From Lineus longissimus (lineage: Eukaryota; Nemertea; Pilidiophora; Heteronemertea; Lineidae): a stretch of 64,000 nt of DNA. The notes under the pieces were generated by a model. The model did not search any database. It was not told the DNA's origin and saw only the letters and a list, made by a program, of their open reading frames with translations. This document shows positions 36,001-51,000 of the stretch, piece after piece (the first letter of the stretch is position 1; each line of letters opens with the position of its first letter). A program made the translations under genes and the position numbers. The stretch spans positions 4,030,001-4,094,000 of the forward strand of contig NC_088317.1 in assembly GCF_910592395.1 (NCBI RefSeq). Reading direction: 5' to 3'.

Positions 36001-39000
36001 AAGAAGTGAGGGGGGATTTTGTCAAGAGATTCCGAGTCAGGTGACATTTTTGAAGTCATATGAAATAGATAGATGTTCTACTGCTGGTATAGAAAACTGG
36101 AGGAGGAAGAGGAGAGGGAAGGGGCATGATGTCACACACTGTCTAGTATAAATGAGGGGGTATTTTGTCAATAGATTTTGAGTCAGCCGACATTTTTGAA
36201 AACATTTGAATAGATGATATGCTGCTGATACAAAATAGGACATTAAGCTGTTTGTCACAAATAGTCAAGGAAGAGTTAGGGTGTAAATGAGGTCATGTCT
36301 TGTCTGGCATAAGTTGAGGGTTTATTTTCCTAAATGCCCCCAGAGTCAGCTGACCTTTCTCAAAACATGAATCAACCTCACTTAATATGTTCTGCTAGGT
36401 CATAGGATTCTACCGGCTTCTCCGGTTTCCTCCTACTCGATCATCAATAGTGCTGTGTACTTAATGTAGCCACTGGGTCATCAACCTACATTGTACTATT
36501 GTTGGATCATAACATATGACTAAGCCTCTGAAAATAGGATTTCCACTAGGTTCTCTGGTTTCCTCCTACTGTATCAAGGGTCAAATGTACTTTAAGGAAT
36601 CGTTGACTACATCATAAATATCACACATGTAGGTTCAAAACAGATGAGCAAGCCTCCTACAGATATCAACGAGGTTTCCACCAACTCAGATCTCGTCAAC
36701 CAATGTACTTTAGCAATATCTGATCAACTTCCCACCTAGGTCAATATGACGAACTTCACACAACGTTTGTAACCATTTCACCCCCATTTCCCTGCTCAGA
36801 CTTATCCAGGTAATGCATTAGAAAAGTCCATTCCAGAAACTGTGGGTGTAAACATTTGATATCTTCTGTTACGCGTAGGAAAAAGGCCCTCGTTAGAAAC
36901 TATTGCAGTGAAAAATTGGCTTTACAAGACTTTCTCAAAAATACTCTGATGTGAATTGTGTGTAGGAATTGACTTATAGAAAAGTTGATAGTAAAAAGTC
37001 CTTCTAGCGAGATGAGATGGAAGAGACATTTAAAGGTCAAACCGACGGCATTATTCATTCATGTTTTAAAATTTTTCTACAGCTTTGCTTTGTGAATGTA
37101 AAAGTGCATGACGGATATCGTTCCTGTGATGAGAATGATGGAGATACATCTTTTTACAATGATAACCCAGACATTTAGCCTCTGGCTTACGGTGCAGAAG
37201 GAGTCAAATAGATCTTTCTTATTTCCCGAGGGCTTGCTCTCAGTTTTATAACATATGGATAACTGACTTAGCCTTTACATTAAAACTTGAAAACAGATAT
37301 GTTATCAAGTTGAGACAAGGAATGAGGAATGGAGAATGAAAAGCCAACTTCATTCAGAAGTGTTTTTCAGATAGGTCTGGCTTTAGGTACTTGGCTGGGC
37401 TCTTGTCACTGAACTGTGACACTGTGATCACAAATAGTAATGTAGTTACGTAGCCCTGGGCAGTCGGTATCATAGTTGACCGCCTTTAGTTGACACAGTG
37501 AAAGAGAACTGGTTAGGCCTACCCTAAGGGTAACCTAGTGTTGTGCAACACCACTATCTTTTGGTAAATGTGATCTGGTCACATTCCTGAGTTCGACTAA
37601 GTACCTTTTGCCAGAACGATGTGAAAAACACAACAGTAGTATGAGAGAATCAACGTACCCTATGGAGCACCAGGTATCAGCGCTTGCCTCGGTCTTGTCA
37701 ATGGAATGACGATACGAGACGAAAGCATCATGTACCTTGCCCGCGCTCGAGAAACACCGTCCTAGATAGTACCAGGTTTGACCATTGGTGGGGTCGATTT
37801 CTAACGACTTCTGCAGATACTGGATGGCCTGCTGCTCTCTGGTTGCTTTCTCTCCTAGCTGTTCATGGCTGAAGTGGATCCACCCTGGAGACAGGATATT
37901 TTTCATGAGAAGGTTCGATTAAGAGGAGGCTCTCGTAGCGAAAGACTTGACAGTCTTTTTTTCCTTCGGTGTCCCCTTTTTCCAAAGGTGACAAGCACCT
38001 ACTTTTGAGAGCAAGTCACTTCTGTTCCTAACCATTTTAGGCTTGTTATGAGTACAGTGCAATTTTGACATGGAGTATACAGTGACACATCAAAAGGAAA
38101 AGACAAGAACTTTGATGCAGCACTGGAAGTTTTCAAGTGTTTTTTGGCCATGAAGCAAAATTTCATAGCCTTAGCTTTAGCCTCAGAAACACGCCACAAA
38201 CTTTCCAGGATTTGATGAAAATCCTTTATAACCTGACTATTTGATATCAGTCTACCAACCTAGTTGCCTGAGGGCATTGGCCTTCACATTACTGGCTATG
38301 CTGTCTCCCTGAGATAGTTGTTCATAGGACTCCTTCGCTTGTTTGAACTTGCCCTGGAAAATTGAGGATGTGAGAATTGTAAAATTCCTTGAATCACCCA
38401 AAGATAAAATCCTTGACTGTCGTCATTTATATCTCATAGTTTTCAAGGAAATCGACTTATTGTACCGTACACAGTCCACAAATAACCTCACTCTGAGGAA
38501 AAAGACACAGTTTCTCCCTGAATTCAGCCACTGCATGTTAAAAAGTCGCTTGCCCATGTAGCATTCTAACAATCACGAAATTCATCAAATTCCTTGTAAT
38601 CAAAGCAATTGTATAAGACTGGTATGCATTCATGACCACTTCTAATACGTGCTCGAAAACCCAGGTAAAATTCCTTATAAAACACCTGTTCTTGAAGAAT
38701 TTCATGAAAAATTCTATGTCAGGTATAAACAGATTGTTGGAAATATCCTAGGAGAACTGACTTGAGAAAACAATTAACACATTTTTCTCCTTTGACCAAA
38801 ATCCAGTTTCTTGATTAAAGGTTGACCATACACATCACCAATTTGGCTAAGATTGAAATCCGAAAGCAATCAGAACACTTGCAAAATGAAGTGATTGTCA
38901 ATTTCAAGGTTGGGAGTCAGTTGTTTGTTTTCCAGTGAACTGATACCCACCCATGAAATTGGCATTCTCTTCATTCCTACTTGCTTTAGAATTTCAAGAT

Positions 39001-42000
39001 CTAGCTGAAAATGGCCTCGTCTGTGGTCAACCCTTGAAAATACTCCTACAGGCAAATTATGAAATGACCAAGTTGTCTTACAGAACTTTCTGACTTGTTA
39101 CACAGTCTCCTGTAATGCAGACAGAAGTTTGCACAAAGCTAACAACATATTATATGGCACGACCTTGGATTAGGCCACAGACTTTTTTATTGACGAACAG
39201 GCCTATGGTTGTCAAAGTACCATGTCAATGGGATTTTTCAAGGTGTAAGAACTTTGAAGTGCTTCAATCGAAAGGATTTGCACTGCAGTAACAAAGCAAG
39301 GTTTAAGGACCAATTTTTTAAACTACATAGGATCCTCTACAAGTGGACACCTCTGTTTAGCAGGGCATTCACTTTATCAGTATGGTGATTTTGGTCTGAA
39401 ATGGGCTGCTTATATGTGACTCGACCTGTAATTAGGACACTAGCTCCCATTATCAAAATAAAAACAACATTTGCCAGTTACATGGATGTCCTTTACAGAG
39501 AGGTTCTTGTGTAGTTTTTCTGTCATTGGCTGTCCTTGAATAGTCTTCAACTTACTGTGGTTTCGAAAAGATGTGCAATATGGAATCGAACTGAAAAAGA
39601 TGGATGAATTTATTACAACACATATGAATTTGAGTTTAGAATGATAATCTTCAAAAAATTATTGTCTGACAAAAAATATGGAAATCTGAAAAAAGTTCTT
39701 CCTCTCCATTCACTGTTATCTTGCCAGCGGGTAATACTCATGTTGAATCCAAACCTGATTCATTCATTATTCTCATGATTGAGCACTTTCTGATGATACC
39801 ATTATTCTCATGATTGTGCGCTTTCTGATGGTACCATTATTCTCATGATTGAGCACTTCCTGATGGTACCATTATTCTCAAAATCGATATATACTTTGGG
39901 AGATCATAATTCATTCCCTCTCTAGACAACATTGATGCAACCCTTGTGAAGGCTTTGATAACTTACTTTCAGCTTTTGATAGTGTACATGGACTCGAATC
40001 ATTCAGTGCTAGTCGGAAGTGTTTCAGGCTACTGTCATAGTCGGAGTTCTGTTTGAATATGACCCCAAGGCGGATATGAACCTCATTGGCACAGCTGAAG
40101 CCCGGATCTTGATATAATACTTGTTGGAAGGTTTTGATGGCCCTGCAAGACATGAATCAATCAGATGGTCAGAGACTTGAATCATAATATTTTCCCTCAT
40201 TTTAGTTTGAAGAGGATTCGTTTCTGTGAAGCATTCTCTGATAGCCCTGCAAAATCGAAAACATTGGTGTATACATGAAAATTGTGTATCTTTTCACAGT
40301 GATTTGATTCAATTACATATGACATAGAGCTCGATTATTTTCTATACAGACATAAATCTAATAATGCCTGAAACCACTTTTAACAATTAGTCGCTAAAGG
40401 TGGAAACTCCCTCGGGGGATATGGCTGACAATGAGTTACATATATAGATGCAATGAATTGATGCTGAGCCTTGGAGGACGAAACCAGATATTATGAAATA
40501 AACAGAAATAACTTGTAATTTCCAGGGAAGAACTTTCAACGGCCTTGATTGTCTCCAGGTATTCTGAAGGAAGGAGATTCCCAACTGATTGAGCTTGCTT
40601 GAGCATTGTCAGATATCACTGAACGGTAGTAACGACATTCAACCCCACCAAATCGATATACTCCTACATGCATATGTAATGAAGCCTCTCACAGCCCCAG
40701 GCATCCTCCCATGCCACATTGTGATTCTGTGAGGATCATCCAATACATCCAACAATGTCATCTGATCGCCACGCACTGGCAAATCAACACAGCAGGATGA
40801 GCAATTTGTGCCTGATGGCACAGCTTGATTAAAAGAGCAGTGTTAAAGGTGGACACTGTTTGCAAATAGAAATGCAATCATACACAATGTTGAGTGCAAT
40901 ATCCTATCAAATTATGTATATAGTGGCATTCCATTTTGGATACAAGCAGACTACTCAGCAAAGATTCTGGAATGGCCTCGGGAAAGCATTCAGCGCTATA
41001 TTTCGCCCTTCTCGGGTTTGATTGTCAATATCACTCAATTGTCATCTGATATCGCAGGAATCATCACAATTACAACGGGATTCGATGCTTCTAGATCTCG
41101 GGATCAGCTGAGGTTGGATGGAGATCGCTATGGCAACGGACGCTATGAGCAGTCACATGGGGTGCTCGTCAATAGAAAAATTGTTTAGAATTTAGTATCG
41201 ATTGTCAAAGTACAATTTCGTGCCGAGATACTATTGTATTTCAATATTTTATTCCTATACGATTTCATATAATAGTCTTTGCATGATGGAGAAAAGAAGT
41301 TGTTTGGTATCAGAAGCAGAACTAAAATACATACTATCTATAAACCACATTTGAATATAACTAGCCCATGCACCAGTGACTAAGCAGCATCTCTGGTGAA
41401 GTAATGCCTATTTGACCAATGAGACTCAGCTGATTGTAAGCTGACCAGCAAACACTGTTTACCTGCTGCTCCAAGGTAAAGTCATTTTTACGACAATGAA
41501 GTTATGTCTGATATCGACTACTGCACTGGTCATCATCTGACATCACACCTTTTCAATCCCTGCACGGTCCGAAATGTTTCAGTCGACTTTTTATGAGCAT
41601 CAACTTTTTCAGAACCGAGCATCAGATGATCCTGGTGAACTAGATACCATATCGGACCTTTCAAATTGGCCTACCTTTTACAAATGTGACTCGCTCTACC
41701 AAAACTAGGCGCTTGTCGCATCTGAACTTGACAGGTTGATACGGACTTGTTGTTCATTTCCCTATTGTAGACCTTTTGTGAAATCTATTACAAACTGATT
41801 TGGTCACATTTCACAAAAGGTCTACAATAGGGAAATGAACAACAAGTCTGTATCAACCTGTCAAGTTCAGATGCGACAAGACAAGCGCCTAGTTTTGGTA
41901 GAGCGGGTCACAAATGAATCACCACTCACAATTGCCGATCAACGATACTGTGATTATCCCTGTATAATATCCCGTTGTTGTGATTATTAGGGCCAATGAA

Positions 42001-45000
42001 GTATGGTACACTAACATGGAATGGCTGTAACAGGTGTTTGACATATACAGGCTTATAAAACTTTCAATCATGCCCCAGTTCTATGGATTGGTCAACAAAT
42101 TGTGAAGTATTATCCTTCCATGGGCAGACATGCTCTGTCTAATATTGTGCACGGTTTGGTTAGTATGCCCTTTTTATAGGCCCAGTCTGGGACTGATTAT
42201 GCCAGGCTTTGATGAGAACGACAGTGCATTTGTAAGACTGATAAGCCCCCTGGCCCAACAGAGATCACTTAGTCAAGTCGGCCACTTCAGTTAACCAACA
42301 TGAATTGTGTGGTCACCACTCTCAAATTTACCCCACCTCTTCCTGTTTTGACTTGAATGAACATAATATTGACCTGTACCATAAAAGTGCTTTCATATTG
42401 TTGTTATAACTTATCTTCTGATTTGTCCCAGTCACCAAGTTTTCTTATCAAACCCGGGAACATTTCGATAAAACACTTCATCGATAGAAAAATTGAGGTT
42501 ATGTTTTGAATCTTGCATCTGCCCCTGATCATACTGCACCACCATGTCATCTTTGTAGTGTAAAATCTGTGCCTGTCCCATGTAAAATATGGGATCTATA
42601 TCGGTATATGCACACACAGCATAGACATTATCGATCTGTCTTTCCCCGGTAGACTGAAGTGCCATCTGAAACTTGCCGTAGACATCTGTGCAACAAACAC
42701 ATCGATCTGTACAAAATGAACAACAGTACTTGGACTAATTTGATATGAAACGTACCGGTAATAATTGATTGGTCTCTCCAGGGGAAACCATCTGGCATAC
42801 TTCATCTCATGGCTGATGTTGCTAAATGAGATTAGCATTAGCTTGAAGCCTGCACTGAGATTTTCAGACCAGCCAGGGTCCAGTCTGGTCAGTTTGCATG
42901 GCTTGTATCACAAGTTATCCAGTCATACAAGCAGTAGCATCTTTCTCGGTCAAAGACTTGCTGGGTCAAGATGGTCTCACCGGAGGATGTACCAGGAACA
43001 CAGGTATTCATGATTCAGACTGAGAAATCAACAGCCAAACCATTCTACATTACATAATGACTGTATGGAGGAGGGGACGAGCCCCCACCCCCACACACTC
43101 CAGGCCGCACACAGTGCAGTCAGCCGACTGTAGCTTTGACCTTTTCTCGATCAATACAGCCGAACTGCCAGAGTCATGATAAACACCTACACAATGCACT
43201 CGTACTTGGACCCAAAGGATCAATCATGTCTCGCCAGCGATGATTCTGGCTGGACCAGATTAGAATAGGGGAGTCGTTGTCGAGGGCAAACCGGTTCAGC
43301 AGCGGCAAAGCTCTCTACTGTTCTTAACACCAAAGTGCCTTGGACCAAGCAGATTAATCATGTCTGGGCAATAATGATTCCGGCTGTTTTTTATCAGTCT
43401 TGCTAAAAGCATAAATGGCCCTAAATAATTCACTATGGATTGGCAGGGTCATAACTGGTCATCCGCACTGAGCTGTGTGGCACACTGCATGCCACCTCTA
43501 CAATTCCACGCAATGCATGCAAACAATGGTCGATATCTGATCCATGCATTACATCATAGCTAATCAACACAACGAGCATGCACTCCAACGCGTCTACACT
43601 ACACTACACGGCAGGCAGTAACGATACGACAAGGTCAACAGGGTACACATGATGTGGATCTTTGACGAACCATGTGCGCAATGTCAGATACACCCGTAAG
43701 TTCGTTTGCAGAGCAGGAAGCACCAGTCCACCATCCTTTGTCTTCATGTTCCGTGCAATAATTCCGCATGATGTTTTTCTCGAGTGTGCTCCTATTGCGT
43801 GTGACTTGCCTATTGTTGTGCTATAATTAGATGGTTTTCCGGAAATAAGACGGCGGGGTTGCCACTTCTTCAATTCAATTAGCGGCCGTTTAGATCCCTC
43901 GCACATTTTTGATATTACTCATTGCTGGGCGCTGGGCTTGGCTTTGTACCGTGAGTTTTAAGAGGGAAGAACAAGCGATGACCATCTTACCCCAAAACCC
44001 AAGAGAGTGAAAAACAAGAGATGGCCATCTTGCCACAAAGGCCATGAGAAGTTAAAAGTCATATTGACCAAAGGAATAAAACTGCACAAGAGGTAGTCAC
44101 CTTCTTTCAAGTCAACTCCTCCAATTCATCATATCGCATCTCAAAGACTGAGGCAGATTAGCAGCCAGAGCTTCCTCTTTCTAAGGATCAGTTACGGATG
44201 AGGAGGAATGAAGGTGTGAGAACAATATCAGTTGTGTGGTATCGCTTCAGTAGGAGGGATCACTGCAAAGAAGTTTCTGAAGGAATTGGGGGTTGTCACA
44301 TCAATTCAGCTCGCAAGTCAACACTCTGCTTCCCTTTACTGTACAAGTCACTGTAACCCTCATCTTCGTGAGTATCAGGAAGGATGGAGATTATTGAATG
44401 AATATGAATGCAAATATCGAATGCTGAATGAAATGTGGGTTGTCACATCAATTCAACACGAGTCAAGACCCCTTTGCCATACAAGCCACGGCAGGCCTCG
44501 GTTACCCTCATCTTTGTAAGGAGCAGGAAGGATGGGCAGTTATGAATGAAGATGAATTCAGACCTCAAGTGGGAGGAGACAGAACCTTCGGCAACAATAC
44601 ACATGAAGAGATCTACGTGGGAGGAAAACATGTTCAATTCAGTCAAACATCTCATTTTCCAGTCAGTTGCTCCGAACATGGCGAAAATCACGTAGTCTGT
44701 GGCCCGGGAATGTGGGAGAGGTCCCCAGGAGAAGCTAATTCTTTCTATTGTCCACATCCAAAGCAGGAGAAGAACAGAAAGTTCAGAATAATTGGAATCT
44801 GTGCATTGGATCCGGCATTCTTGGAAGATCGGAGATGGAACATCTTCGAGGCAAATTTGGGAGAGGCATGGGCCAGAATGGGAGGTTTTGTTAGCTCAGC
44901 TCTTCTCTATGCCCTCACATCTCCATCAATCATGTTTTGTTCAATGAAATTGGGGATGTGTCCCTTATCAAACTTGCCAACACGGCAGCAACCGAAAACC

Positions 45001-48000
45001 TGCCTGTCGTGTGCGGAGGAGATCTTAAACTTGCTGGTGTAATAATAATCCCTGGTGGTAGTGGTGGATGGGGACCCATGCACCATTTGAGAGGAAGAAC
45101 TGGAAATAACTGCCTTTGTTTGGCAGCTTCTTCATGTACACATTCACCTGTGAAGGCTACCAATGCAATATGTTGTTGACCTTAGTTTAATAAAGTGATT
45201 CATCATTATATTTGCTCCAGCTTTGTGCTAGTCCTTGCAGTTTTGCAGTATGCTTTTGAAGCTTATTTTAACATCACGGCAGTTTTTTTTGCAATTCCTC
45301 AGAAAATGCTTTGCTGTAGTTATGGTAACAGATGGAGACATCAAAAGTTAGCTTTACTACAACTTGAAATCATTCCTTCAAAATGCGTGCACAATTTCTC
45401 CACTCTTTGTTGAGTGTGTGAATTCCATCCCTGATTTTATACGCCACCAGCTGTCATGGTGACACCTAGGCACCAGTCACTCATTCCCATAATCCACAAC
45501 AGAGGTACTTTCATTCCAAGATGACAGAAAATTCCTGTATAAAGATACACTAAGTTGTACACAGATTGTCCACAAGATTTTGGTGCGTCAATGCAACCTA
45601 TCTTCTTAAAATCTCACTAATAAGATACTGCGGCTATTGAGCACTGTCGTTCAAAACCCATATCCCACAAATTGTAAGCCACAGAATCATGTTAATGAGG
45701 CGTGGTCTTTCAGACCCGTTGACAGCATTGTCCAGCACCTGTGGTGCAACCTTGGCACTTTCCACGCTTTTCGAGCAGACGGCTGGCCTGGCGTACTTGT
45801 TTTGGTCCTCGAGTCCATGGACTGGTTTCGAAAACCTGTTGTAACTGGGGCGCTGGCTGCCAGGCCACATGCGAAGTCTTCCTTGCTTTTTTTAGAAATG
45901 AAAGAGGAACACTATCATGAAAGAGGAACACTTGCGGAGAACTTCTTCAATTTCTTTTTAAATGACCTGGAACCTTTTCATCAAAGGCAGCCATGGTGTA
46001 CATGTTTTGGTTCATGTTCATGGACCAGAACCAATGATAATTTTTTACCAAGGTCAAACTCTCACCTCTTTTGACTCGTCATAAAAAGATCCCGGGCACT
46101 TTTTAAATTGTTAATTTTCTATTTTTGGCAGAATTTGCATGAAAATAGCATAAGATGTGTGTGGAGCGTGAGATAAGAAGGGGTCAATGGACCATGCCAA
46201 GCTCTCGTGGACCTGTCAAAACTGGGTCACTGGCTCCTTGGAAGCAGTGCATCAGTGAAAAGTCGTCAATTTTTTTTAGCAAAAATTTGCATTGGAAAGA
46301 CTTATAAAGACAGGTGCTCGAGAGGCTGGGGTCAAGTTAACTGAGTTGAAATGGATATTTGCACCGCAATGAAAAGTTCAATGAAAAGTTCTTTTCAATT
46401 TACAATGCACCACAGCGAGGATGATTTGAGGTCAACCGATTGTTGTCAAAAAGTGCATTTTTTATTACAAGTTTTATAGGGCAACCACAGTTCTCTTTGC
46501 TTGAAAGCTCCTGAACTTGAAGAAGAATGGACTGTCAGGCTGATGAGGGCTGTCTCAGCAGACATTTCAGCTGATGCTAAAAGGACATAGTAAGGTGAGA
46601 AGACTAGGGTTTGAACGCAGGACCCTTGGGTTGCGATTAGGAGACCCTGGACAGGACAACAACGCACTCTCACCATCATAATTATTGCAAGGGTTAACTA
46701 TGCAGACACACAAAGCTAACAAGCCATCGCTGTAACACAACACCAGATATGTTTTAATGCCACCCTAATCCCAACAATGCAATCAGTTGATTAATATGCA
46801 GCCAGCTTCCCGAGAGAGACTGGTGACAATGACACAACAGTAGGACATCTGGATGAGCATAGAGTAGCCTAACAAGTGCTAACTGTGCCAAGTGCATGAC
46901 TCATGTGCATCGGGAATTTCTAAGGACAAAAACAGCTTCATTTGTATTGTGACATAAAAGGGAATTTGTTGAGAAGAAATCCTTTTGTTGTGACAGCCAT
47001 TCTCTTGGATCTGGGAGTCTGAGAGCAAACATGTTGACATGAGTCAGTTGAAGGACAATTTATTTCCAGGTTTCGACTTGGTTGTCCTCTGGTTGCATGT
47101 AATGAAAATCAATTTGACTACGGCCTATACCGGAAAAATGGTAGAAATTGTCCATGCAAGTCTTTTCAAGACTGCATCCGCATCATCTGATGACAAACTG
47201 TGCATGAGACAGATTCACTTGAGGTCCCACCCACAGCAATCACTGACAAATCATCAGCACATTGTTATTCTATCAACGATTGAGTTGCATAGAATGAAAA
47301 TCAATTTACTACAGTCTAAATGGAACAAAATTGCATGACAAGTACAGGCTGACAGTCATCTGATTAAGTGTCACACCCATCGCAATCTAATCAAACACCG
47401 GACCTAGACAGTGAACCCTAGATCTGATTGCTGCTACATTTTCTCTCGACTTGGTGAGACTGAGAGCAGGACGGTCATGGGACGAATGGCGCTCGGGAGT
47501 TGTCCGACATGGTCGAACAGTGCATCCATGGAGACAGAGCTCTGGGATCAAGGGAGGAACAAGAGATGACAGCTGGGTTTATCATAGAGAATTCGCCTTG
47601 GTACTGCAGTATAACCATGAAAGAAAATCTAACGCTAAGAATGAGTTGATCAAGTACAGTAATGACAAATGCAGCCGGAGGTTGATTCATCTGGGTTATG
47701 CACATCTGGCATAACAGTTCCCTGGTTAGTAAAAAAAACACCCAGAAAAAGACAACACCAACAAAATATGATCTAGAGATGGACTTACCTAGATGAGAAT
47801 ATGACAAGTAGTCCAAGATGGATGCATCAACTAGGCACAAATGCAGCATAAGTTACGAAATCGATTCATCAGGAAACACTAATCTGGTAAACCCGAGAAT
47901 ATACGACACCAACTGTTGCAAGGAGGACCTGGCGATGCACTTGACTTCCAAAAAGAATATGACAAAGTAGTCCACCTCGTCTGCTTCGAATAATGACAAA

Positions 48001-51000
48001 CGCGGCGAGAGCCAGATGGAGTCATTCAGGACAACACCACATTAAGATATAAAAGTACAAAACACCGATCTGTTAAAGATCTCAGGCACTCTATATTTGC
48101 AACATTTCTAGGAAACAGATGGATTTGGCCGACACATAATTAATTGATACTCTCAATGGCCATTACGGTGTTGTTTTAGTCCCACTGAACCATGGTTATT
48201 GATTAGCAATATCGGCGATAAACATGATAAAGTATGCGAGTTCACAGCGTACAGACGGTAGATCATTGCATTTTTAATGTCGAGCAGAAATGGCCTTGCC
48301 TCTGGTGCGTCGGCACACTTGACGAACCCCTCTAGAAGTACACGCAGCCTTCAGTTCCTGGTTCATGTTTCTTTATCCTTGAGAGGATGACATCACTGTG
48401 GAAGAGTTCGCTTCACACGCGAGGTTTGTAATGGAAGAGTCATCCAGTTCAACTTGCATTGATTGTCATTTGAAGGGAGAAAAGGCCAAAAGGCAAGCGA
48501 GAGGCATCTCGACTCTATTGGAGGGAGGGGTACACTGTTTGTGTGTCACTTGTCTTATATGAGCATTTCACTTTGTATTTCTGCTTAGTTTCCCAAGAAT
48601 TTTCGAGTTCAGTGCTCAAGTGTCATGAGAGAAAGAGGCCAGGAGGACTTCCCCAACGCCATACAGACTTGGTTGGTCTGATAAAATCAGGATGCCAATC
48701 CCAAACCCTGACAGTGGTAAGAGGGCCATTTTGGAAGTCCCAAAGACCATTTCCAACCCAGAGTGATTTTCCTCAAAAAGGTTGCAAAATCTCACACTCA
48801 TTTTCTGTCTATAACCAAGGTAGGCAAACGATAAGGGATGGTGCTCTGGATCCAAGCGTGATGACTAAAACTACACGGTTGTCCGTATTCCCAGGCCATT
48901 AATTAGTTACTTACTATGCGCATCTGCATGAAGACATTAACCTTGGATGAACTCTCCGTAGCTGAAGATTCAGCGGGACAAGATAATCAAGAAACACTTC
49001 TTGGATGTCCTTGCTTGTTCATGTCAACGGTTAATCCTCATTAGGGTGGATTAGTGTCAGAAATATGCAATGACTAAGCGGTCATCTCTGGTACATGGTG
49101 TAGGCTCTTTATGAAATATAACACGTGGAGAAGTGCAGTTGTCAATGTAACACATCATGACACAGAAGAGGAGATTGCGAATTCCTTAAACACAGACTTC
49201 CTGCAGGTGGGGACTGAATGATGCAGGAAAATTATGGACACCTATGAGAACTTTAGCCTCCTTGAACTTGGTACCCAGAACAGCCAACAAAACTGACAGA
49301 TTTCCAACAAAAGGAATTGCTTGAGTTTGAACCTTGAAGACCTGCACATGGTATTCTCATGAACGCAAATGCCGGAACAGTCCGATCACTTTTCCCATCA
49401 CACTTAAAGACGAGGTCAACCTTCACCTATTTTTAGATCACAGAACTACCGATATAGAATTTCTCCGCCGATACCCATCGCATGAATCAGAAGTTATCAC
49501 TTCCTGTCTATTTAATATCACGAAATATCTCGAGAGGGATTTATCGAAGATCCCACAATCAAAGCTTCGGCCAGGATTAGTGATCTGCTCTCTTTCGTAG
49601 CCTTGACACCTCAACGGTCACCGGAGAGGACAAATAAGCGTCCTCATCTAGAAGTGGGGCTGTAGCGCAGAATCTGGAGAGGTTGGGCAATCTGTACCAA
49701 ATATTGATAGCACATTGCTGTGATTGCCATTTCTTGTTGGATGCACCTGCAACGACCACTGCAAACAAGCAAGTTTTGCCGCATGCAATCATCATCAGAG
49801 GTCGCAGTGACTTCAATCAAAGGTAAGAGCATGAGAATCTACGTTAGTTAGAATACGACTAGCCTAAACATCGATCCAGCCACAGGATATGATATGAATG
49901 ATGGAATAGCAGGATTCATTAACTGATATCATAACCACAGGCAAAAATACCTTCATCATCACTGATCAGATTGATGGCTGTCTAGGATTGCTCGGCCGCC
50001 AAGGGCAGAGACTGGGAGAAGAGGATGAACCATCCCTGGCCTTCGGCAGATCAATACAATCACAACGATGATAACATCAGCCAAGGGCAAGGTCATGAAC
50101 GAAAGGATTCTGACAAGATCTTATCTGGCCGCATGGGAAAATCCAGGAGTTTGCCTTGGGGGAAACAACTTTGGGTGAGGCTCAGAGTCTGGTGAAAGAT
50201 TTCTCAAAAGCACTTGGCCCGGAACACCCATCTTGTCACACAATACAAGGCTTAGAGATCCCCTCCCACAGACATCAGAACAGATAGATGTTTTATAAAG
50301 CCATGCTATCTGATTAACAACATGCTCCATCAAAAAACTTCGACCCAAGCCTGGGGGAAAGAGCTCGTAACAATTTTGGGCAAGTTCCAATCCAAATCTC
50401 ATTCGGAATATTTTTATTTGGGGGTATGCCTCCACGGTTATTTTGGCCCCTCAGCATTGTGTGCCCAGGCTGAAAATATCAGAGTTCATTGGGTCAGTGG
50501 CGATCATTTTTGAGATGGGCGTTTTTCCACAGTTGATCGTGCCTTTGGTGATCTATTGTCCACGCATTTTATGTAATCGTCTCAGATGTCTATTTCTGAT
50601 CTAACGTCTTCATCACCCAGTGAACCCTGAGAAAGTGTTCAAATACGGAATGGGAAAGAGGAGACCAGAAGTAAGAGATGAGAGATGAATGAATGTTATC
50701 AAAAATACTTCTTCTTCTGCACTCTTTGAGGGACGGGAGTACTTCTGCTCCAAGGGAGGACGAGCATTTTCCGTGCTACTACGGTTAGGCGCCACATGGG
50801 TTCATTGGCTTAGTAACTACGTCTTCGGCCAGAGGTTCACCGCAAGCTGCTCAAGTTTCTCACTCGGTTGGGTCTTTGGCTTGCGGGTGAATGTACACGA
50901 CTTGTTGGTCTCTCCACAAGTATCATCAATCTTTCCATACTGCAGATGGGATGACTTTTTTGACCAAATCCCTTTTATTTTGATTGAAGGAAAATGAGTT

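Noticed and set aside
40639-40821. 60-codon minus frame with CSSCC and MWHGRMPG motifs
   Set aside because: Protein-like but begins without ATG, no partner exon could be joined in phase, and no family was recognised.
45634-46074. Overlapping 145-codon (plus) and 78-codon (minus) frames
   Set aside because: Both strands are open over the same weakly repeated DNA and neither shows known motifs.
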